Shown one piece after another: positions 51,535-62,158 of a stretch of 64,000 nucleotides of DNA. A model generated the notes under the pieces. That model was given only the letters and a program-made list of their open reading frames with translations. It did no database searches and had not been told where the DNA came from. The first letter of the stretch is position 1. Each line of letters opens with the position of its first letter. A program made the position numbers and the translations under genes. Source of the stretch: Alphaproteobacteria bacterium (GTDB lineage Bacteria; Pseudomonadota; Alphaproteobacteria; Reyranellales; Reyranellaceae); the NCBI GenBank assembly GCA_016870115.1, contig VGCH01000008.1, forward strand, positions 62,001 through 126,000, given 5' to 3'.

Positions 51535-52704
51535 CTACCGCAGCGGCTCGAGAACGCTCACGTAGTTGGCGACCGCGGTGCCGCCCATGTTGAAGACGGC
51601 GCCGAGCTTGGCGTCCTTCCTCTGCATGCCGCCGGCCGAGCCGTCGAGCTGCATGGCCGCCATCACGTGCATCGAGACGCCCGTGGCGCCCACCGGATGG
51701 CCCTTGGACTTGAGCCCGCCCGACAGGTTCACCGGCAGCTTGCCGTCGGGCAGCGTCCAGCCTTCCAGGATCGCCTTTTCGCCCTGTCCTTCCGGCGTCA
51801 GGCCCATCGCCTCGTACTGCATCAACTCGGCCGAGGTGAAGCAATCGTGGGTCTCGACGAAGGAGAGATCGAGAAGATCGAGGCGCGCCTGCTGCAACGC
51901 CCGCTTCCAGGCGAGCGCCGGCCCCTCGAACTTCACCACGTCGCGGCGCGACATCGGCAGGAAGTCGTTCACATGCTCGGTGGCGCGAAAGGCGATCGCG
52001 CGCTTCATGCCGAGCGCGGTTTGCACATCGGTCAGGATCACCGCGGCCGCGCCATCGCTCACCGGCGAGCAGTCGGTGCGCTTCAGCGGACCCGCCACGA
52101 ACGGATTCTTGGCCGACGGCGTGCGGCAGAAGTCGTAGTCGAACTCGCGCTGGAAATGGGCGAACGGGTTCTTGGTGCCGTTGCGGTGGTTCTTGACCGA
52201 GATGTGGGCCAGCGCTTCCGACTTGTCGCCGTGGCGCTGGAAATAGGCCGAGGCGATCTTGCCGAAGATGCCGGCGAAGCCCGCGTCGATGCCGGCCTCT
52301 TCCTGGGCGTAGGAGGCCTTGAGCAGGATCTCGCCCACGGTCGGGCCATCGACGTCGCTCATCTTCTCGACGCCCACGACCAGCACGAAGCGCGCCTTCT
52401 TCGCCGCGAGGCTGTTCATGCCCATATGGATGGCGGCGGTGCCGGTGGCGCAGGCGTTCTCCACCCGGGTCGACGGCTTGAAGCGCAGATCGGGGTGCGC
52501 CTGAAGCGGCAGCGAGGAATGGAACTCCTGGCGGGAGAAGCCGCCATTCATGTTGCCGATGTAGATGACGTCGATGTCCTTGGGCTCGATGCCGGCATGG
52601 GCCATCGCCTCGTTGGCCGCCTCGACCACGAGCGTCTCGTTGGTCGTCTGGGCGTCATACTTGCCGAACTTGCTGTGCGACCAGCCGACGATACATGCCG
52701 TCAT
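51535..52704 (-). CDS. Thiolase family protein (acetyl-CoA acetyltransferase/SCPx-like)
   Basis: 389-residue thiolase-fold enzyme. The nucleophilic Cys is in RVENACATGTAAIH, and the C-terminal histidine and second active-site regions are VETHDCFTSAEL and SGGLKSKGHPVGATG, a pattern of the SCP-x/archaeal-type thiolases rather than classical PhaA or FadA. It may cleave or form acyl-CoA bonds in lipid or steroid-like degradation, often with a DUF35/OB-fold partner that is absent here. The ATG at 52704 begins the core; a 10-residue extension is possible. Confidence 0.9.
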   Translation of the reverse strand: MTACIVGWSHSKFGKYDAQTTNETLVVEAANEAMAHAGIEPKDIDVIYIGNMNGGFSRQEFHSSLPLQAHPDLRFKPSTRVENACATGTAAIHMGMNSLAAKKARFVLVVGVEKMSDVDGPTVGEILLKASYAQEEAGIDAGFAGIFGKIASAYFQRHGDKSEALAHISVKNHRNGTKNPFAHFQREFDYDFCRTPSAKNPFVAGPLKRTDCSPVSDGAAAVILTDVQTALGMKRAIAFRATEHVNDFLPMSRRDVVKFEGPALAWKRALQQARLDLLDLSFVETHDCFTSAELMQYEAMGLTPEGQGEKAILEGWTLPDGKLPVNLSGGLKSKGHPVGATGVSMHVMAAMQLDGSAGGMQRKDAKLGAVFNMGGTAVANYVSVLEPLR

Positions 52705-52838
52705 GCGGAAATCCCCTCGCTTTGGCCGCACCATACATCGGGGATTCTCCCGAACAAGATCGTTTTCCCAGCACCGGACTGCCCTATTCTTGCCGTGCGG
52801 GACCGCTTGTATGGTCAGTGAAGTCCCCAGGAGCCGCC

Positions 52839-53216
52839 ATGGCCGAGCCGATCCCGCCTTCCGCCCCCCAAGAACCCGCCCAGCCGCGCTGGCCGCTGAT
52901 CCTGGGTGCGCTCACGGGCGGCTTCTTTCTGGTGGCGCTGGGGCTGGGGCTGGGCTGGTACCTCTTCTATCGGCCCGTGGTGAATGTGGCGGTCCAGCTG
53001 CCGCCCCCTCCCGCTCCGCCGGCGCCGGCCGGCCCCGATGCCGCCCAGATCAAGGCGCTGGAAGACCAGATCGAGAAGGCCAAGGCCGCCAACCGCGATG
53101 TCGAGGCCCAGATCGCGGCGTTGAAGGAGCGGCTGCGTGCGGATGTCTGCACCGCGCGCAATCCCAGCGGCGCACCGCCCGCGCCCGGCGCCCCGAGCGG
53201 CGGCCAGAAGATCTGA
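52839..53216 (+). CDS. Single-pass membrane protein with coiled coil, unknown
   Basis: 125-residue protein. A proline-rich cytosolic N-terminus (about 1-20) leads to one membrane segment at about 22-46 (LILGALTGGFFLVALGLGLGW), a Pro/Ala linker, and a predicted coiled coil at about 70-100 (IKALEDQIEKAKAANRDVEAQ and following). A single Cys follows, then a Pro/Gly-rich end. Similar small proteins tether envelope complexes, but no family was recognised. The ATG at 52839 has a CAGGAG site. It is divergent from the thiolase gene. Confidence 0.65.
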   Translation: MAEPIPPSAPQEPAQPRWPLILGALTGGFFLVALGLGLGWYLFYRPVVNVAVQLPPPPAPPAPAGPDAAQIKALEDQIEKAKAANRDVEAQIAALKERLRADVCTARNPSGAPPAPGAPSGGQKI

Positions 53217-53292
53217 TCGCGCCGCCGACGCTGTCCCGTTCGGCGGGTCGGCGGCAAATGGACTTCCGGCGGGTGCGGTGCAAGCATCGCCC

Positions 53293-54546
53293 ATGATGTC
53301 GGACTCCGATGCGGACCCAAACCGGCAAGGCGTCTGGTCGGCCAAATTCCTGAGGCTTTGGATCGGCAGCACGGCGTCCGGCCTTGCGACGTGGGCCTTG
53401 CCGTTCGTCCTCGGCCTCGCGGTGCTCGGCGGATCGCTGTCGGCCGTCGATCTGGGACTCGTTCTCGCGGCACGCACCGCCGGTTTCCTGGTTGCGATTC
53501 CGATCAGCGGCGTTCTGGCCGACCGATCCGGGCGACGTCGGGTGGTTCTGGCGGCAAGTCTTGTCGCCGCCGCCGGAGTCCCCGTCATCATGGTCGGGAT
53601 GGCGGTCGGCGGTGCTTCGGGGCTCGCGATGGTGATCGCGGGTGCGGCGATCGCCGGTGTCGGTCAGGGCGCATGCCGGCCGGCCTACCAAGCCCTTGTC
53701 CCGATGCTGATCGCCGGCGGCGCGCTTCAGGCAGCAAACGCCGCGATGAGCATCTCCGTCCGGGTCACCAATCTGCTGGGGCCTGCGGCGGCGACCGGAT
53801 TGGCCCTGTTGTCCGGCGTTCCGGTCACGCTGGCGGCGATCGCGGCGCTTTGGTTCATCAGCGCGTTCGTGCCGCCATGGGTCGCGGAGGGTTCGGGGAC
53901 CAAGTCGGCCGAGCCGGCACGGCGCCTGACCCCGGCGCGGTTCATCCATGAGTTGCTTGAGGGCTTCCAGGAGGCCCGCCGTCATCCGTGGTTCATCGCC
54001 GGCCTCTGCGCGCTGACCGCGGTCATTGCGACGGGCTATTCCGTCACGGCGGTCATGCTGCCTCTCATCAGTCGCGACACGGTCGGAGGTGCGGCCCTTC
54101 TGGCGGGCTCGGCGACGGCCTACGTGCTCGGGGCGCTCTTGGGCGCCGTCGTCATCGCGCGGTGGCGGCCGCGCGATCGCGGATGGTGGTCGCTGGGCGG
54201 TCTCGCGCTCTATGGGCTCGTGCCCTTCAGCCTGCTGTTTCCGCAGTACTTGCTGGTTCCGCTCACCGCGTTCTTCTTGGCAGGCGTCGGCATCGAGCTG
54301 TTCAACGTGCCGTGGTTCACCGCGACCCAGACCGAAGTGGCACCCGACAAGCTCGCACGCGTGTCGTCTCTCGATTTCGTCATGTCCTACGGATTGGCGC
54401 CGCTGGGCCTCGCGGTGCTTGCACCGCTGGCTGGAGGATTCGGCAGCCCGCCGGTGCTGATCGTCTGCGGGTTGATCTGTCTCGCGGCACCCCTCCTCGC
54501 CATGACGGTGCCCTCCAGCCGACGCTACTCCCGCCAGCCGGGTTGA
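53293..54546 (+). CDS. MFS transporter
   Basis: 417-residue inner-membrane protein with about 10-12 hydrophobic segments. The N-terminal [20 protein letters not shown], the loop motif [17 protein letters not shown] between segments 2 and 3, and the second-half [15 protein letters not shown] are typical of the major facilitator superfamily, close to the MFS_3/enterobactin exporter-like group. The substrate is unknown. Start: MMSD, ATG at 53293. It is convergent with the GMC oxidoreductase gene, 15 nt apart. Confidence 0.9.
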   Translation: MMSDSDADPNRQGVWSAKFLRLWIGSTASGLATWALPFVLGLAVLGGSLSAVDLGLVLAARTAGFLVAIPISGVLADRSGRRRVVLAASLVAAAGVPVIMVGMAVGGASGLAMVIAGAAIAGVGQGACRPAYQALVPMLIAGGALQAANAAMSISVRVTNLLGPAAATGLALLSGVPVTLAAIAALWFISAFVPPWVAEGSGTKSAEPARRLTPARFIHELLEGFQEARRHPWFIAGLCALTAVIATGYSVTAVMLPLISRDTVGGAALLAGSATAYVLGALLGAVVIARWRPRDRGWWSLGGLALYGLVPFSLLFPQYLLVPLTAFFLAGVGIELFNVPWFTATQTEVAPDKLARVSSLDFVMSYGLAPLGLAVLAPLAGGFGSPPVLIVCGLICLAAPLLAMTVPSSRRYSRQPG

Positions 54547-54561
54547 GCCACGCCGCGACGA

Positions 54562-56172
54562 TCACGCCGCCAGGGCGGCGCGAGCGTCTTCCTTCAGGAG
54601 ATCGGCGCCCTTCTCAGCGATCATGATCGTTGGCGCGTTGGTATTGCCCGACGGGACGGTCGGCATCACCGAGGCGTCGATCACCCGCAGGCCAGCGATC
54701 CCCCGCACCCGCAGCCGATCGTCGACCACAGCCATCGGGTCCTGGCCCATCTTGCAGGTGCCGATCACGTGGTAGGTGGTCTGGCCGGTGCGGCGGGCAT
54801 AGTCGAGCCACTCGTCGTAGCTCTGCACCTTGTCGCCGGGATTGTTCTCGTAGGCGATGTACTTCGAGATCGCGGGATGCTGCAGGATGCGGCGGGCGAG
54901 CTGCATGCCCGCCACCGTGCAATCGCGATCGGTCTGCGCCGAGAGGAAGTTGGGCCGGATCGCTGGCGCCGCGCCCGGCGCCTTCGACTTGAGGTGGATG
55001 GAGCCGCGCGAGTCGGGGCGGCACTGCCCGATCACCACCGTCATGCCGGGCTCGCGCTCGAGATCGCGCTTCTGCGCGGTGCCGTAGCTGGCATGCGCCA
55101 TGTGGTACTGCATGTCCGGCGTCTCGAGGCCGGGCCGGGTCCGCACGAAGCCGTAGATCACGCCCGCGGTCAGGCTGAGCACGCCGCGCCCGCCGGCGAA
55201 GTACTTGATGACCTCCCGCACCAGCGACAGCCCGCGGGTCTGTTCGTTGAGCGTGATCGGCTGGTTCACCCGCCAGTTCATGCGCGGCGCGAAATGATCG
55301 CCGTAGTTCTCGCCAACGCCCTTCAGCGCGTGGCGCACCTCGATGCCGAGCGATTGCAGAAGTTCAGGCTGCCCAATGCCCGAACGCTCCAGGACGCCGG
55401 GCGACTGCACCGCGCCACAGGCCACCACGACCTCGCGGCCTGCCCGCGCCTCGCGCGTCTGGCCGTCGACACTGTAGGCCACACCCACCGCGCGCCGCCC
55501 GTCGAGCAGCACCCGATCGACCAGCGCGCCGGTCTCGATCGTGAGGTTGGGCCGGCTGCGAACGGGATCGAGGAAGGCGCGGGCCGCCGACTGGCGCTTG
55601 CCGTCTTTCATCGTGACCTGGAAGTAGCCGAAGCCTTCCTGGTCGCCGTTGTTGTAGTCCTTGTTGCGCGGGAAGCCCGAGCCTTCGGCGGCGTCGAGGA
55701 AGGCATCGCAAAGCTCGGCGCGCTCACGCGAGTGTGCCACGTTCAGCGGTCCACCCTTGCCGCGGCTCGCGTCGCCGTCGCCCTCGAAATTCTCCGACTT
55801 GCGGAAGTACGGCAACACCTGCTCGTAGGACCAGCCGCGATTGCCGAGCTGCGCCCAGGTATCGTAGTCGAGCGGCTGGCCGCGCACATAGAGCATGCCG
55901 TTGATCGAGGAGGAGCCGCCCAGCGTCCGCCCGCGCGGACACGGGATCGAGCGGCCGGCCATGCCCTCTTCCGGCTCCATCGCGAAGTTCCAGTTGTAGT
56001 CCTTGTGGTTCAGGAGCTTGGTGAAGCCCGCCGGAATGTCGATCCACATCGAGCGGTCGGGCGGCCCGGCCTCAAGCAACAGCACCTTGACCGTCGCATC
56101 CTCGGTCAGCCGGTTGGCCAGCACGCAGCCCGCCGAGCCCGCGCCCACGATGATGTAGTCGAAATCGGCCAT
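54562..56172 (-). CDS. GMC family FAD oxidoreductase, choline dehydrogenase-like
   Basis: 536-residue FAD enzyme of the glucose-methanol-choline family. The N-terminal dinucleotide motif is [20 protein letters not shown] signature 1 is [15 protein letters not shown], signature 2 is [15 protein letters not shown], and the active-site His and Asn lie in [10 protein letters not shown] and PSGNTNAPT. Members oxidise alcohols to aldehydes. It starts at ATG 56172 (GTG at 56175 also possible), 29 nt after the dipeptide-type ABC ATPase gene, so it is probably the last gene of the transporter operon and may act on the imported compound. Confidence 0.93.
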   Translation of the reverse strand: MADFDYIIVGAGSAGCVLANRLTEDATVKVLLLEAGPPDRSMWIDIPAGFTKLLNHKDYNWNFAMEPEEGMAGRSIPCPRGRTLGGSSSINGMLYVRGQPLDYDTWAQLGNRGWSYEQVLPYFRKSENFEGDGDASRGKGGPLNVAHSRERAELCDAFLDAAEGSGFPRNKDYNNGDQEGFGYFQVTMKDGKRQSAARAFLDPVRSRPNLTIETGALVDRVLLDGRRAVGVAYSVDGQTREARAGREVVVACGAVQSPGVLERSGIGQPELLQSLGIEVRHALKGVGENYGDHFAPRMNWRVNQPITLNEQTRGLSLVREVIKYFAGGRGVLSLTAGVIYGFVRTRPGLETPDMQYHMAHASYGTAQKRDLEREPGMTVVIGQCRPDSRGSIHLKSKAPGAAPAIRPNFLSAQTDRDCTVAGMQLARRILQHPAISKYIAYENNPGDKVQSYDEWLDYARRTGQTTYHVIGTCKMGQDPMAVVDDRLRVRGIAGLRVIDASVMPTVPSGNTNAPTIMIAEKGADLLKEDARAALAA

Positions 56173-56201
56173 CACACTCCCCCCATCCGGTTGGGGGGAC
56201 T

Positions 56202-57188
56202 TTACCGCAGATGGCAGGCGACGCGATGCCCCGGTGAAATTTCGCGCAGCGGCGGCGCTTCGACTTTGCAGCGCGCCTCAGCGTAGGGGCAGCGCGTGTG
56301 GAAGTGGCAGCCGGACGGCGGCTTGACCGGGCTCGGCACGTCGCCCTGCAGCACGCGCCGGCGGCGCTTGATCGCGGGATCCGGCACCGGCACGGCCGAC
56401 AGCAACGCTTCGGTATAGGGATGCTGCGGGCGAGTGAAGATCGTGCGCGTGTCGGCATACTCGACGATCCGGCCGAGATACATCACCGCGATGCGGTGGC
56501 TGATGTGCTCGACCACCGCGAGATTGTGCGAGATGAAAAGGTAGGAGAGCTTGCGCTCGCGCTGCAGGTCTTTCAGCAGGTTGATCACCTGCGCCTGGAT
56601 CGACACGTCGAGCGCCGACACCGGCTCGTCGCCTACGATCAGCTTGGGTCCAAGCGCCAGCGCGCGCGCGATGCCGATACGCTGGCGCTGACCGCCCGAA
56701 AACTGGTGCGGGAAGTTCTCCATCTGGGCGGCGCGCAAGCCCACGCGCTCGAACAGCGCCGCCACCATGTCCCGGCGCTCGCGGCCGCGCGCCACGCCAT
56801 GGACCGACAGCGGCTCGCCCACGATGTCACCGGCCACCATGCGCGGATTGAGCGAGGAGAACGGGTCCTGGAACACGATCTGCATCTGCCGCCGGTAGGG
56901 CCGCATCTCCGCCTTGGAGAGGCCCACGATCTCCTGACCCATCACCTTGATGGAACCCGAGCTGGGCTCGATCAGGCGCAGTACGGCGCGCCCCGCCGTG
57001 GTCTTGCCGCAGCCGCTCTCGCCCACCAGTCCGACCGTCTCGCCTTCGCCAATCGCGAAGGAGATGCCATCGACCGCCCGCACATGACCGACCGTGCGGC
57101 GCAACAGGCCCTTGCGCACAGGGAAGTGCTTCTTGAGGTCGTGCACCTCGAGCACAGGGACCGGCGCCGCGGTGGACGGCGTCGTCAT
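56202..57188 (-). CDS. ABC transporter ATP-binding protein, DppF/OppF-like
   Basis: 328-residue ATPase subunit. Walker A is [18 protein letters not shown], the Q-loop lies in [15 protein letters not shown], the signature is [17 protein letters not shown], and Walker B is [14 protein letters not shown]. The oligopeptide-type C-terminal extension has Cys residues in [14 protein letters not shown], a 4Fe-4S-like motif seen in Dpp/Opp ATPases. It works with the DppD-like partner encoded upstream, overlapping it by 4 nt. A much longer frame reaching 58220 is an out-of-frame shadow over the neighbour. Confidence 0.95.
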   Translation of the reverse strand: MTTPSTAAPVPVLEVHDLKKHFPVRKGLLRRTVGHVRAVDGISFAIGEGETVGLVGESGCGKTTAGRAVLRLIEPSSGSIKVMGQEIVGLSKAEMRPYRRQMQIVFQDPFSSLNPRMVAGDIVGEPLSVHGVARGRERRDMVAALFERVGLRAAQMENFPHQFSGGQRQRIGIARALALGPKLIVGDEPVSALDVSIQAQVINLLKDLQRERKLSYLFISHNLAVVEHISHRIAVMYLGRIVEYADTRTIFTRPQHPYTEALLSAVPVPDPAIKRRRRVLQGDVPSPVKPPSGCHFHTRCPYAEARCKVEAPPLREISPGHRVACHLR

Positions 57189-58180
57189 GCGTCGCCCCCG
57201 CCCGCCTTCCAGCACGCGGCCCAGTGTCCGGGACGGTGCTCGCGATAGGGCGGATACTCGGCGCGGCAACGCTCGTCGGCATGGGAACAGCGCGGGGCGA
57301 AGGCACAGCCCACGGGCAGATCGAACAGCAGCGGCACGATGCCTGGGATTTCCTGGAGACGTTCGACCTTCGCCTCGACGCCGCGCATCGTGTCGAGCCG
57401 TGGGATCGATCCCATCAGACCCGTCGTGTAGGGGTGCAAGGGCCGCGCGAACAGCTCCTCGACGGTCGCTTCCTCTACCTTGCGGCCGGCATACATCACG
57501 ATCACCCGACGTGCGGTCTCCGCCACCACGCCGAGATCGTGGGTGATCAGGATCACCGCCGCGCCGAACTCGCGCTGCAGCTCCAGGATCAACTCCAGGA
57601 TCTGCGCCTGGATCGTGACATCGAGCGCGGTCGTCGGCTCGTCGGCGATCAGGACCTTCGGATTGCAGGCGAGTGCCATCGCGATCATGGCGCGCTGGCG
57701 CATCCCGCCCGAGAGCTGGTGGGGATACTCGCGCGCACGCTGCTGAGGCTCGGGAATCCGCACCATCGCCAGCATCTCGACGGAGCGGGCGAGTGCTGCC
57801 CTGCGGTCGAGGCCGCGATGCAGGACCAGCGCCTCGGAAATCTGCGCGCCGATGGTCATCACCGGATTGAGCGACGTCATCGGCTCCTGGAAGATCATCG
57901 AGATCTCGTTGCCGCGGACCTGCCGCATCTCCTCCTCGGAGAGTTGCGTGAGGTCGCGCCCCGCCAGCCGCACCGCGCCGGCGACAATGCGGCCCGGCGG
58001 ATCGGGGATCAACCGCATCAGCGACAGCGCCGTCATGCTCTTGCCGCAGCCCGACTCGCCCACAATGGCAAGCGTCTCGCCGGCGGCGACGCTGAAATTG
58101 AGCTCGTCGACCGCCTTCACGATGCCCTGGCTGGTGAAAAACCAGGTCGAGAGCGTCTCGACCTCGAGCAGCGCGCTCAT
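57185..58180 (-). CDS. ABC transporter ATP-binding protein, DppD/OppD-like
   Basis: 331-residue ATPase with Walker [20 protein letters not shown]-loop [14 protein letters not shown], signature [17 protein letters not shown] and Walker [15 protein letters not shown]. The C-terminal extension contains [14 protein letters not shown], again the Cys pattern of peptide/nickel importers. It overlaps the permease gene and the second ATPase gene by 4 nt each. Together the two ATPases would energise import through the two permeases below. Confidence 0.95.
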   Translation of the reverse strand: MSALLEVETLSTWFFTSQGIVKAVDELNFSVAAGETLAIVGESGCGKSMTALSLMRLIPDPPGRIVAGAVRLAGRDLTQLSEEEMRQVRGNEISMIFQEPMTSLNPVMTIGAQISEALVLHRGLDRRAALARSVEMLAMVRIPEPQQRAREYPHQLSGGMRQRAMIAMALACNPKVLIADEPTTALDVTIQAQILELILELQREFGAAVILITHDLGVVAETARRVIVMYAGRKVEEATVEELFARPLHPYTTGLMGSIPRLDTMRGVEAKVERLQEIPGIVPLLFDLPVGCAFAPRCSHADERCRAEYPPYREHRPGHWAACWKAGGGDA

Positions 58181-59070
58181 GTGCGCTCCCGAGGATCGAA
58201 AATGTCGCGCACCGCGTCACCCAACAGGTTGGTGCCGAACACGGTGAGGCTGATCGCGATTCCGGGGAAGATCACGAGCCAGGGCGCGGTGCGCACGTAC
58301 TCCGCCGCCGATTCCGACAGCATGCGGCCCCAGGAGGGATGCGGCTCGGGAACGCCCAGGCCCAGGAACGACAGCGACGCCTCAGTGAGGATCGCCGAGC
58401 CGAGCTGGGCGGTCGCCAGCACGATCAGTGGCGCCATGGTGTTGGGCAGCACGTGGCGGACCGCGATGCGCAGCTCGCTGAGGCCCGCCGCGCGGGCGGC
58501 CTCGACAAAAGGCTGTTCGCGCAGCGACAGGGTGCTCGACCGCACGACGCGCGCGACGTTGGGCACTAGCGCAATCGCGATCGCGATGATGGTGTTCTGC
58601 AGCGACGGCCCCAGCGAGGCGGCCATCACCAGCGCCATGACCAGAAGCGGCAGCGCCTGCATGATGTCCATGACGCGCTGGGTCGCGAGATCCAGCCAGC
58701 CGCCCAGGTAGCCGCCGGCGAGCCCGATCGCGATGCCGATGGCGAACCCGAGAACGGTGGCGCCGGCCGCGACGGCGAGCGAGATGCGCGCGCCGTAGAC
58801 GATGCGACTGAACATGTCGCGGCCCATGAAGTCGGCGCCGAGCCAGTAGCCGCCCCCGGGTCCGGCCAGCGAGGCCCGCGCGTTTGTGGTGAAGGGATCG
58901 CGGTTCGCGATCCACGGCGCGAAGACCGCGGTCACGACGAACAGCACCACCAGAAGGAGCCCGGCGGCGCCCAGCGGATAGCGCCGTGCGAGGAAGGCGG
59001 CGCGGCCCCAGAAGCCCGAGACATTGGCACCGGCGCGGGCCAGGGCCGCGTCATGATCGAAGGTGGCCAT
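58177..59070 (-). CDS. ABC transporter permease, DppC-like
   Basis: 297-residue inner-membrane permease with a first hydrophobic segment at about 30-55 and the binding-protein-dependent transport domain after residue 90. The EAA loop reads [21 protein letters not shown], quoted at about residues 190-210, with the downstream [16 protein letters not shown] that is characteristic of DppC/OppC. It pairs with the DppB-like permease encoded 3 nt upstream. Confidence 0.94.
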   Translation of the reverse strand: MATFDHDAALARAGANVSGFWGRAAFLARRYPLGAAGLLLVVLFVVTAVFAPWIANRDPFTTNARASLAGPGGGYWLGADFMGRDMFSRIVYGARISLAVAAGATVLGFAIGIAIGLAGGYLGGWLDLATQRVMDIMQALPLLVMALVMAASLGPSLQNTIIAIAIALVPNVARVVRSSTLSLREQPFVEAARAAGLSELRIAVRHVLPNTMAPLIVLATAQLGSAILTEASLSFLGLGVPEPHPSWGRMLSESAAEYVRTAPWLVIFPGIAISLTVFGTNLLGDAVRDIFDPRERT

Positions 59071-59073
59071 GGC

Positions 59074-60021
59074 TCAGTCCGCGTACTTGATGCGGGGATC
59101 GAGGACCATGTAGGCCATGTCGACCACAAAATTCACAAGCACCGTGATGAAGGCGATCAGCATCACGATGTTCTGCACGATCGGGTAGTCGCGCCACAGG
59201 ATCGCCTCGACGAGGAAGCGCGCGACGCCCGGAATGTTGAACACGGTCTCGGTGACGATCAGACCGCCGATCAGGAACGCCGCCTCAATGCCGATGATGG
59301 TGACCACGGGCAGGAGTGCGTTGCGCAGCGCGTGATTGTAGTTGACCGAGGTCGCCGTGGCGCCCTTGGAGCGGGCGGTGCGGATGTAGTCCTGGCGCAT
59401 CACCTCCAGCATGGAGGATCGCGTAAGTCGCATGATCAGCGCCGACGAGCGGAAGCCCACGGCCAGCGCGGGGACACTGAGCAGCAGGAATTCGTCCCAG
59501 ATGCTGCGCGGCTCCACCTTGTAGATCGGGATCGTGCCGAACCACTGGACCGACGCCATCAGGATCAGGAGCGCGAGCCAGAACGAGGGCAGCGACAGGC
59601 CCGAGAGGCTCACCACGCGCAGACCGTAGTCCAGCGCGGTATTCTGGCGGACCGCGCTGATCACACCAAGCGGCACGCCCAACACGACCGAATAGATCAA
59701 CGCCAGCAGCGCGAGGTTGGCGCTGACCGGAATGCGCGGCGCGATCTCCTCCAGCGCCGGCCGCTCGGACACGTAGGCGAAGCCGAGATCGCCGCGGGCG
59801 AGGCCGGAGATCCAGCCGAAGTATTGTTCGTGGATCGGCTTGTCGAGACCGAGCTCGCGCACGATCTTGGCCTTCTCGGCGGCGTCGACGATGCCGGCGG
59901 AGTCCACCAGGATGTCGGCGATGTCGCCCGGCACCAGCCGCAGCATGACGAAGATCAGCACCGACATGCCGAACAGCGTCAGCGCCATCAGCAGCACGCG
60001 CCGCGTCAGATAGGCGCCCAT
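59074..60021 (-). CDS. ABC transporter permease, DppB-like
   Basis: 315-residue inner-membrane permease. N-terminal membrane segment LLMALTLFGMSVLIFVMLRLVPGD (residues 10-33) is followed by a periplasmic loop and five further segments; the EAA loop is RTARSKGATATSVNYNHALRN (by residues 212-232). The order B-C-D-F after the binding protein matches dipeptide/oligopeptide importers. It starts 32 nt after the binding-protein gene. Confidence 0.94.
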   Translation of the reverse strand: MGAYLTRRVLLMALTLFGMSVLIFVMLRLVPGDIADILVDSAGIVDAAEKAKIVRELGLDKPIHEQYFGWISGLARGDLGFAYVSERPALEEIAPRIPVSANLALLALIYSVVLGVPLGVISAVRQNTALDYGLRVVSLSGLSLPSFWLALLILMASVQWFGTIPIYKVEPRSIWDEFLLLSVPALAVGFRSSALIMRLTRSSMLEVMRQDYIRTARSKGATATSVNYNHALRNALLPVVTIIGIEAAFLIGGLIVTETVFNIPGVARFLVEAILWRDYPIVQNIVMLIAFITVLVNFVVDMAYMVLDPRIKYAD

Positions 60022-60053
60022 CCACCGCCCCCGCTAGACCGGACCGGCCGCGC

Positions 60054-61655
60054 TCAGCGGTCGATCCAGACGTCCTCGAACCGCCAGCCGTTGTAGATGC
60101 TGTTGTGCTGCAGCACGAGGCCCTTCACGAAGGGCTGCCAGCAGGTGTTGGCGACATTGTGGTTGATCGGCGGGCGCGCGGCGTCGCGCACCAGGATCGT
60201 CTCGAGCTCGCGGACGAGCGCCTTGCGCTTTTCGACGTTGCGCTCGGAGGACTGCGCGTCGATCAGCTTGTCGACCTCCGGGTTCTTGTAGGCCGTGTAA
60301 TTGCGGTCCGAAGTCGAGTGGAAGTTCTCGTAGAACACCACGTCGGGATCGTCGACGCCGGCGCCGGTCAGGTTGAGCCCGACCTGGTAGGCCTTCTGCT
60401 GGACCTTGGTGTGCCAGACCGTCGTGTCGATCGGCTCCAGCTCGGCCTCGATGTGGATCGCCTTGAGCTGGTCGATCAGGATCACCGCCGGGTCGCGGTA
60501 GATCGCGATATTGCGGGTGGCGATCTTGATCTTGAGCGGCTTGGAGGGCCCGTAGCCCAGGCCCACCATGATCTTCCGCGCCTCGGCCCGGTTCTTCTCC
60601 AGATCGGGTCCGTAGCCGGGCAACTTCTCCATCTCGGTGCGCGGCATGCCCCAGACGCCGGCGGGCGGCGGCAGCAGCGTGGCGCCGGGGATCTCGTTGC
60701 CCTGCGAGAGGATGTCGCTGAACGTCTTGCGATCGAGCGCCAGGACCAGCGCCTCGCGCAGCTTCGGATTGTCGAACGGCGGGGAGTCGCGGTTCACAAT
60801 CAGGTTGGAGTGCACGTTGGTCGGCCGCGCCTCGCAGACGGCGTCGGGTTTCTGCGACTTCACGTCCTTCAGCAGCGGGAAGGTGATGTCGCTGTCGAAG
60901 GTAAGGTCGAACTCGCCCGCGACGAAGCCCAGCACGCGCGTGCTGCGGTTGGACACGATCTTGAAGTCGAGCCCGTCCAGGTGCGGCTTGCCCTTCTTGA
61001 AATAGTCGGGGTTGCGCACGAGCTTGATCGACTCGTTGCGCTTGAACTCCACGACCTTGAACGGTCCGGTGCCGATCGGCTTGGAGCGCATGTCGCGGCC
61101 CGAGACATGGCAGGCGTAGACCGGTGTGTAGCCCGAGGCCAGCATGCCAAGGAACGAAGGCTGCGGCCGGCCGAGCACGAAGGTCACCTCATGCGGCCCG
61201 GAGGTCGTCACTTCCTTGAGGTTGATGTACCAGACCTTGCGCGGGTTCTTGCGGATCAGGTCGGAGTCGGCGGGTGCCCGTCCGGCCAGCGCGTCCCAGG
61301 TGCATTTGACGTCGGCCGAGGTGAACGGCTTGCCGTCGTGCCACTTCACGCCCTCGTGCAGCTTGAAGGTGAGCTTCGTTTCGGTGGCGTCGTAGGACCA
61401 GCTCTTCGCCAGGTCGCCCACGATCTTGTCCGGGCTGTTCCGCTTCTCCTTCGGATCGAAGATCACCAGATTGTTGAAGGCCGGCATGAAGGCGAAGACC
61501 GTCGAGATCGTCGCTTCCTCGTGGATCGAGGCGCTGGGCGGATTGTCCCGGTGCGTGACCTTCAGAACGCCGCCCTGCTTCTGCGCGAGAGCGGGCAGCG
61601 CGGCCGTGGACAGCGCGAAGGCAACGGTTGCGGCAAGGCCGGCGGAATGGCGCAT
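60054..61655 (-). CDS. ABC transporter substrate-binding protein, family 5 (DppA-like)
   Basis: 533-residue periplasmic binding protein with a signal peptide at about 1-24 (ending PALAQ). The SBP_bac_5 features are the N-terminal lobe ending KLTFKLHEGVKWHDGKPFTS (residues 94-113), DVKCTWDAL, and the second lobe with ALVLALDRKTFSDILSQG. It should select peptides or other small solutes for the adjacent permeases; alternatives such as opines or aromatic-peptide ligands are equally possible. The ribosome site AGGGAGG is strong, as expected for the most abundant component. Confidence 0.94.
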   Translation of the reverse strand: MRHSAGLAATVAFALSTAALPALAQKQGGVLKVTHRDNPPSASIHEEATISTVFAFMPAFNNLVIFDPKEKRNSPDKIVGDLAKSWSYDATETKLTFKLHEGVKWHDGKPFTSADVKCTWDALAGRAPADSDLIRKNPRKVWYINLKEVTTSGPHEVTFVLGRPQPSFLGMLASGYTPVYACHVSGRDMRSKPIGTGPFKVVEFKRNESIKLVRNPDYFKKGKPHLDGLDFKIVSNRSTRVLGFVAGEFDLTFDSDITFPLLKDVKSQKPDAVCEARPTNVHSNLIVNRDSPPFDNPKLREALVLALDRKTFSDILSQGNEIPGATLLPPPAGVWGMPRTEMEKLPGYGPDLEKNRAEARKIMVGLGYGPSKPLKIKIATRNIAIYRDPAVILIDQLKAIHIEAELEPIDTTVWHTKVQQKAYQVGLNLTGAGVDDPDVVFYENFHSTSDRNYTAYKNPEVDKLIDAQSSERNVEKRKALVRELETILVRDAARPPINHNVANTCWQPFVKGLVLQHNSIYNGWRFEDVWIDR

Positions 61656-61739
61656 CTTGATCCTCCCTGTAATCGACCGGCGGCCTTGGCGGCTCTTCGC
61701 GGCGGACAGAAGCTAGCACACCTCGTGCGCCCGCCAAGC

Positions 61740-62120
61740 CTAAAGCGGCGGGCCCTTGAGCTCGATTGTATTCCCTTCCGGATCGGTGAAATACACCGAC
61801 AGCCCGTTGCCCTCCGCCCCGCAACGCTCGACCGCCTCGCCCACCGAAACGCCGAGCGGCTTGAGGGTCGCGCGGATCGCGGCGGGATCGAACGGCTCGA
61901 TGCGAAAGCACAGATGATCCATGTTGCGACCCGGCCCGCGCTCCGCCGGCGCCGGCACCAGATCGAGCATCGAGGCGCCGGCCCGCATCTGCACCAGACC
62001 CAGCCGCTCCAGCCGCCGCTCGACGGTGAAGCCGAGCGCGGCGGTATAGAAGCGTTCCATCGCCGCGACGTCGCGCACGGCGAGAACCACATGGTCGATG
62101 CGTTCGACTCGGAAGCCCAT
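61740..62120 (-). CDS. VOC superfamily protein (glyoxalase/dioxygenase fold)
   Basis: 126-residue paired beta-alpha-beta-beta-beta protein. Likely metal ligands are the His of ERIDHVVLAVRDV, the His of NMDHLCFRIEPF and the late Glu of YFTDPEGNTIELKG, the usual VOC pattern. Members include glyoxalase I, fosfomycin-resistance enzymes and ring-cleavage dioxygenases; nothing here decides among them. It lies 84 nt upstream of the binding-protein gene on the same strand and could be part of the operon. It is divergent from the aldolase gene. Confidence 0.88.
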   Translation of the reverse strand: MGFRVERIDHVVLAVRDVAAMERFYTAALGFTVERRLERLGLVQMRAGASMLDLVPAPAERGPGRNMDHLCFRIEPFDPAAIRATLKPLGVSVGEAVERCGAEGNGLSVYFTDPEGNTIELKGPPL

Positions 62121-62158
62121 GCCCGTTAGCCTATCGCGGCAAGGACACGGGGGAAACC

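Noticed and set aside
54562-54590. GCCGCC/GGCGGC hairpin as a terminator between MFS and GMC genes
   Set aside because: It lies in alanine codons at the GMC 3' end and has no T-run; coding bias explains it.
56202-58220. Apparent 672-residue fused ATPase
   Set aside because: Only the 3' half encodes the DppF-like ATPase; the 5' half is an out-of-frame reading of the DppD-like gene, which has its own start and a 4-nt overlap.
60105-62129. 674-residue plus-strand open frame
   Set aside because: Antisense to the binding-protein and VOC genes; no start context or domain.
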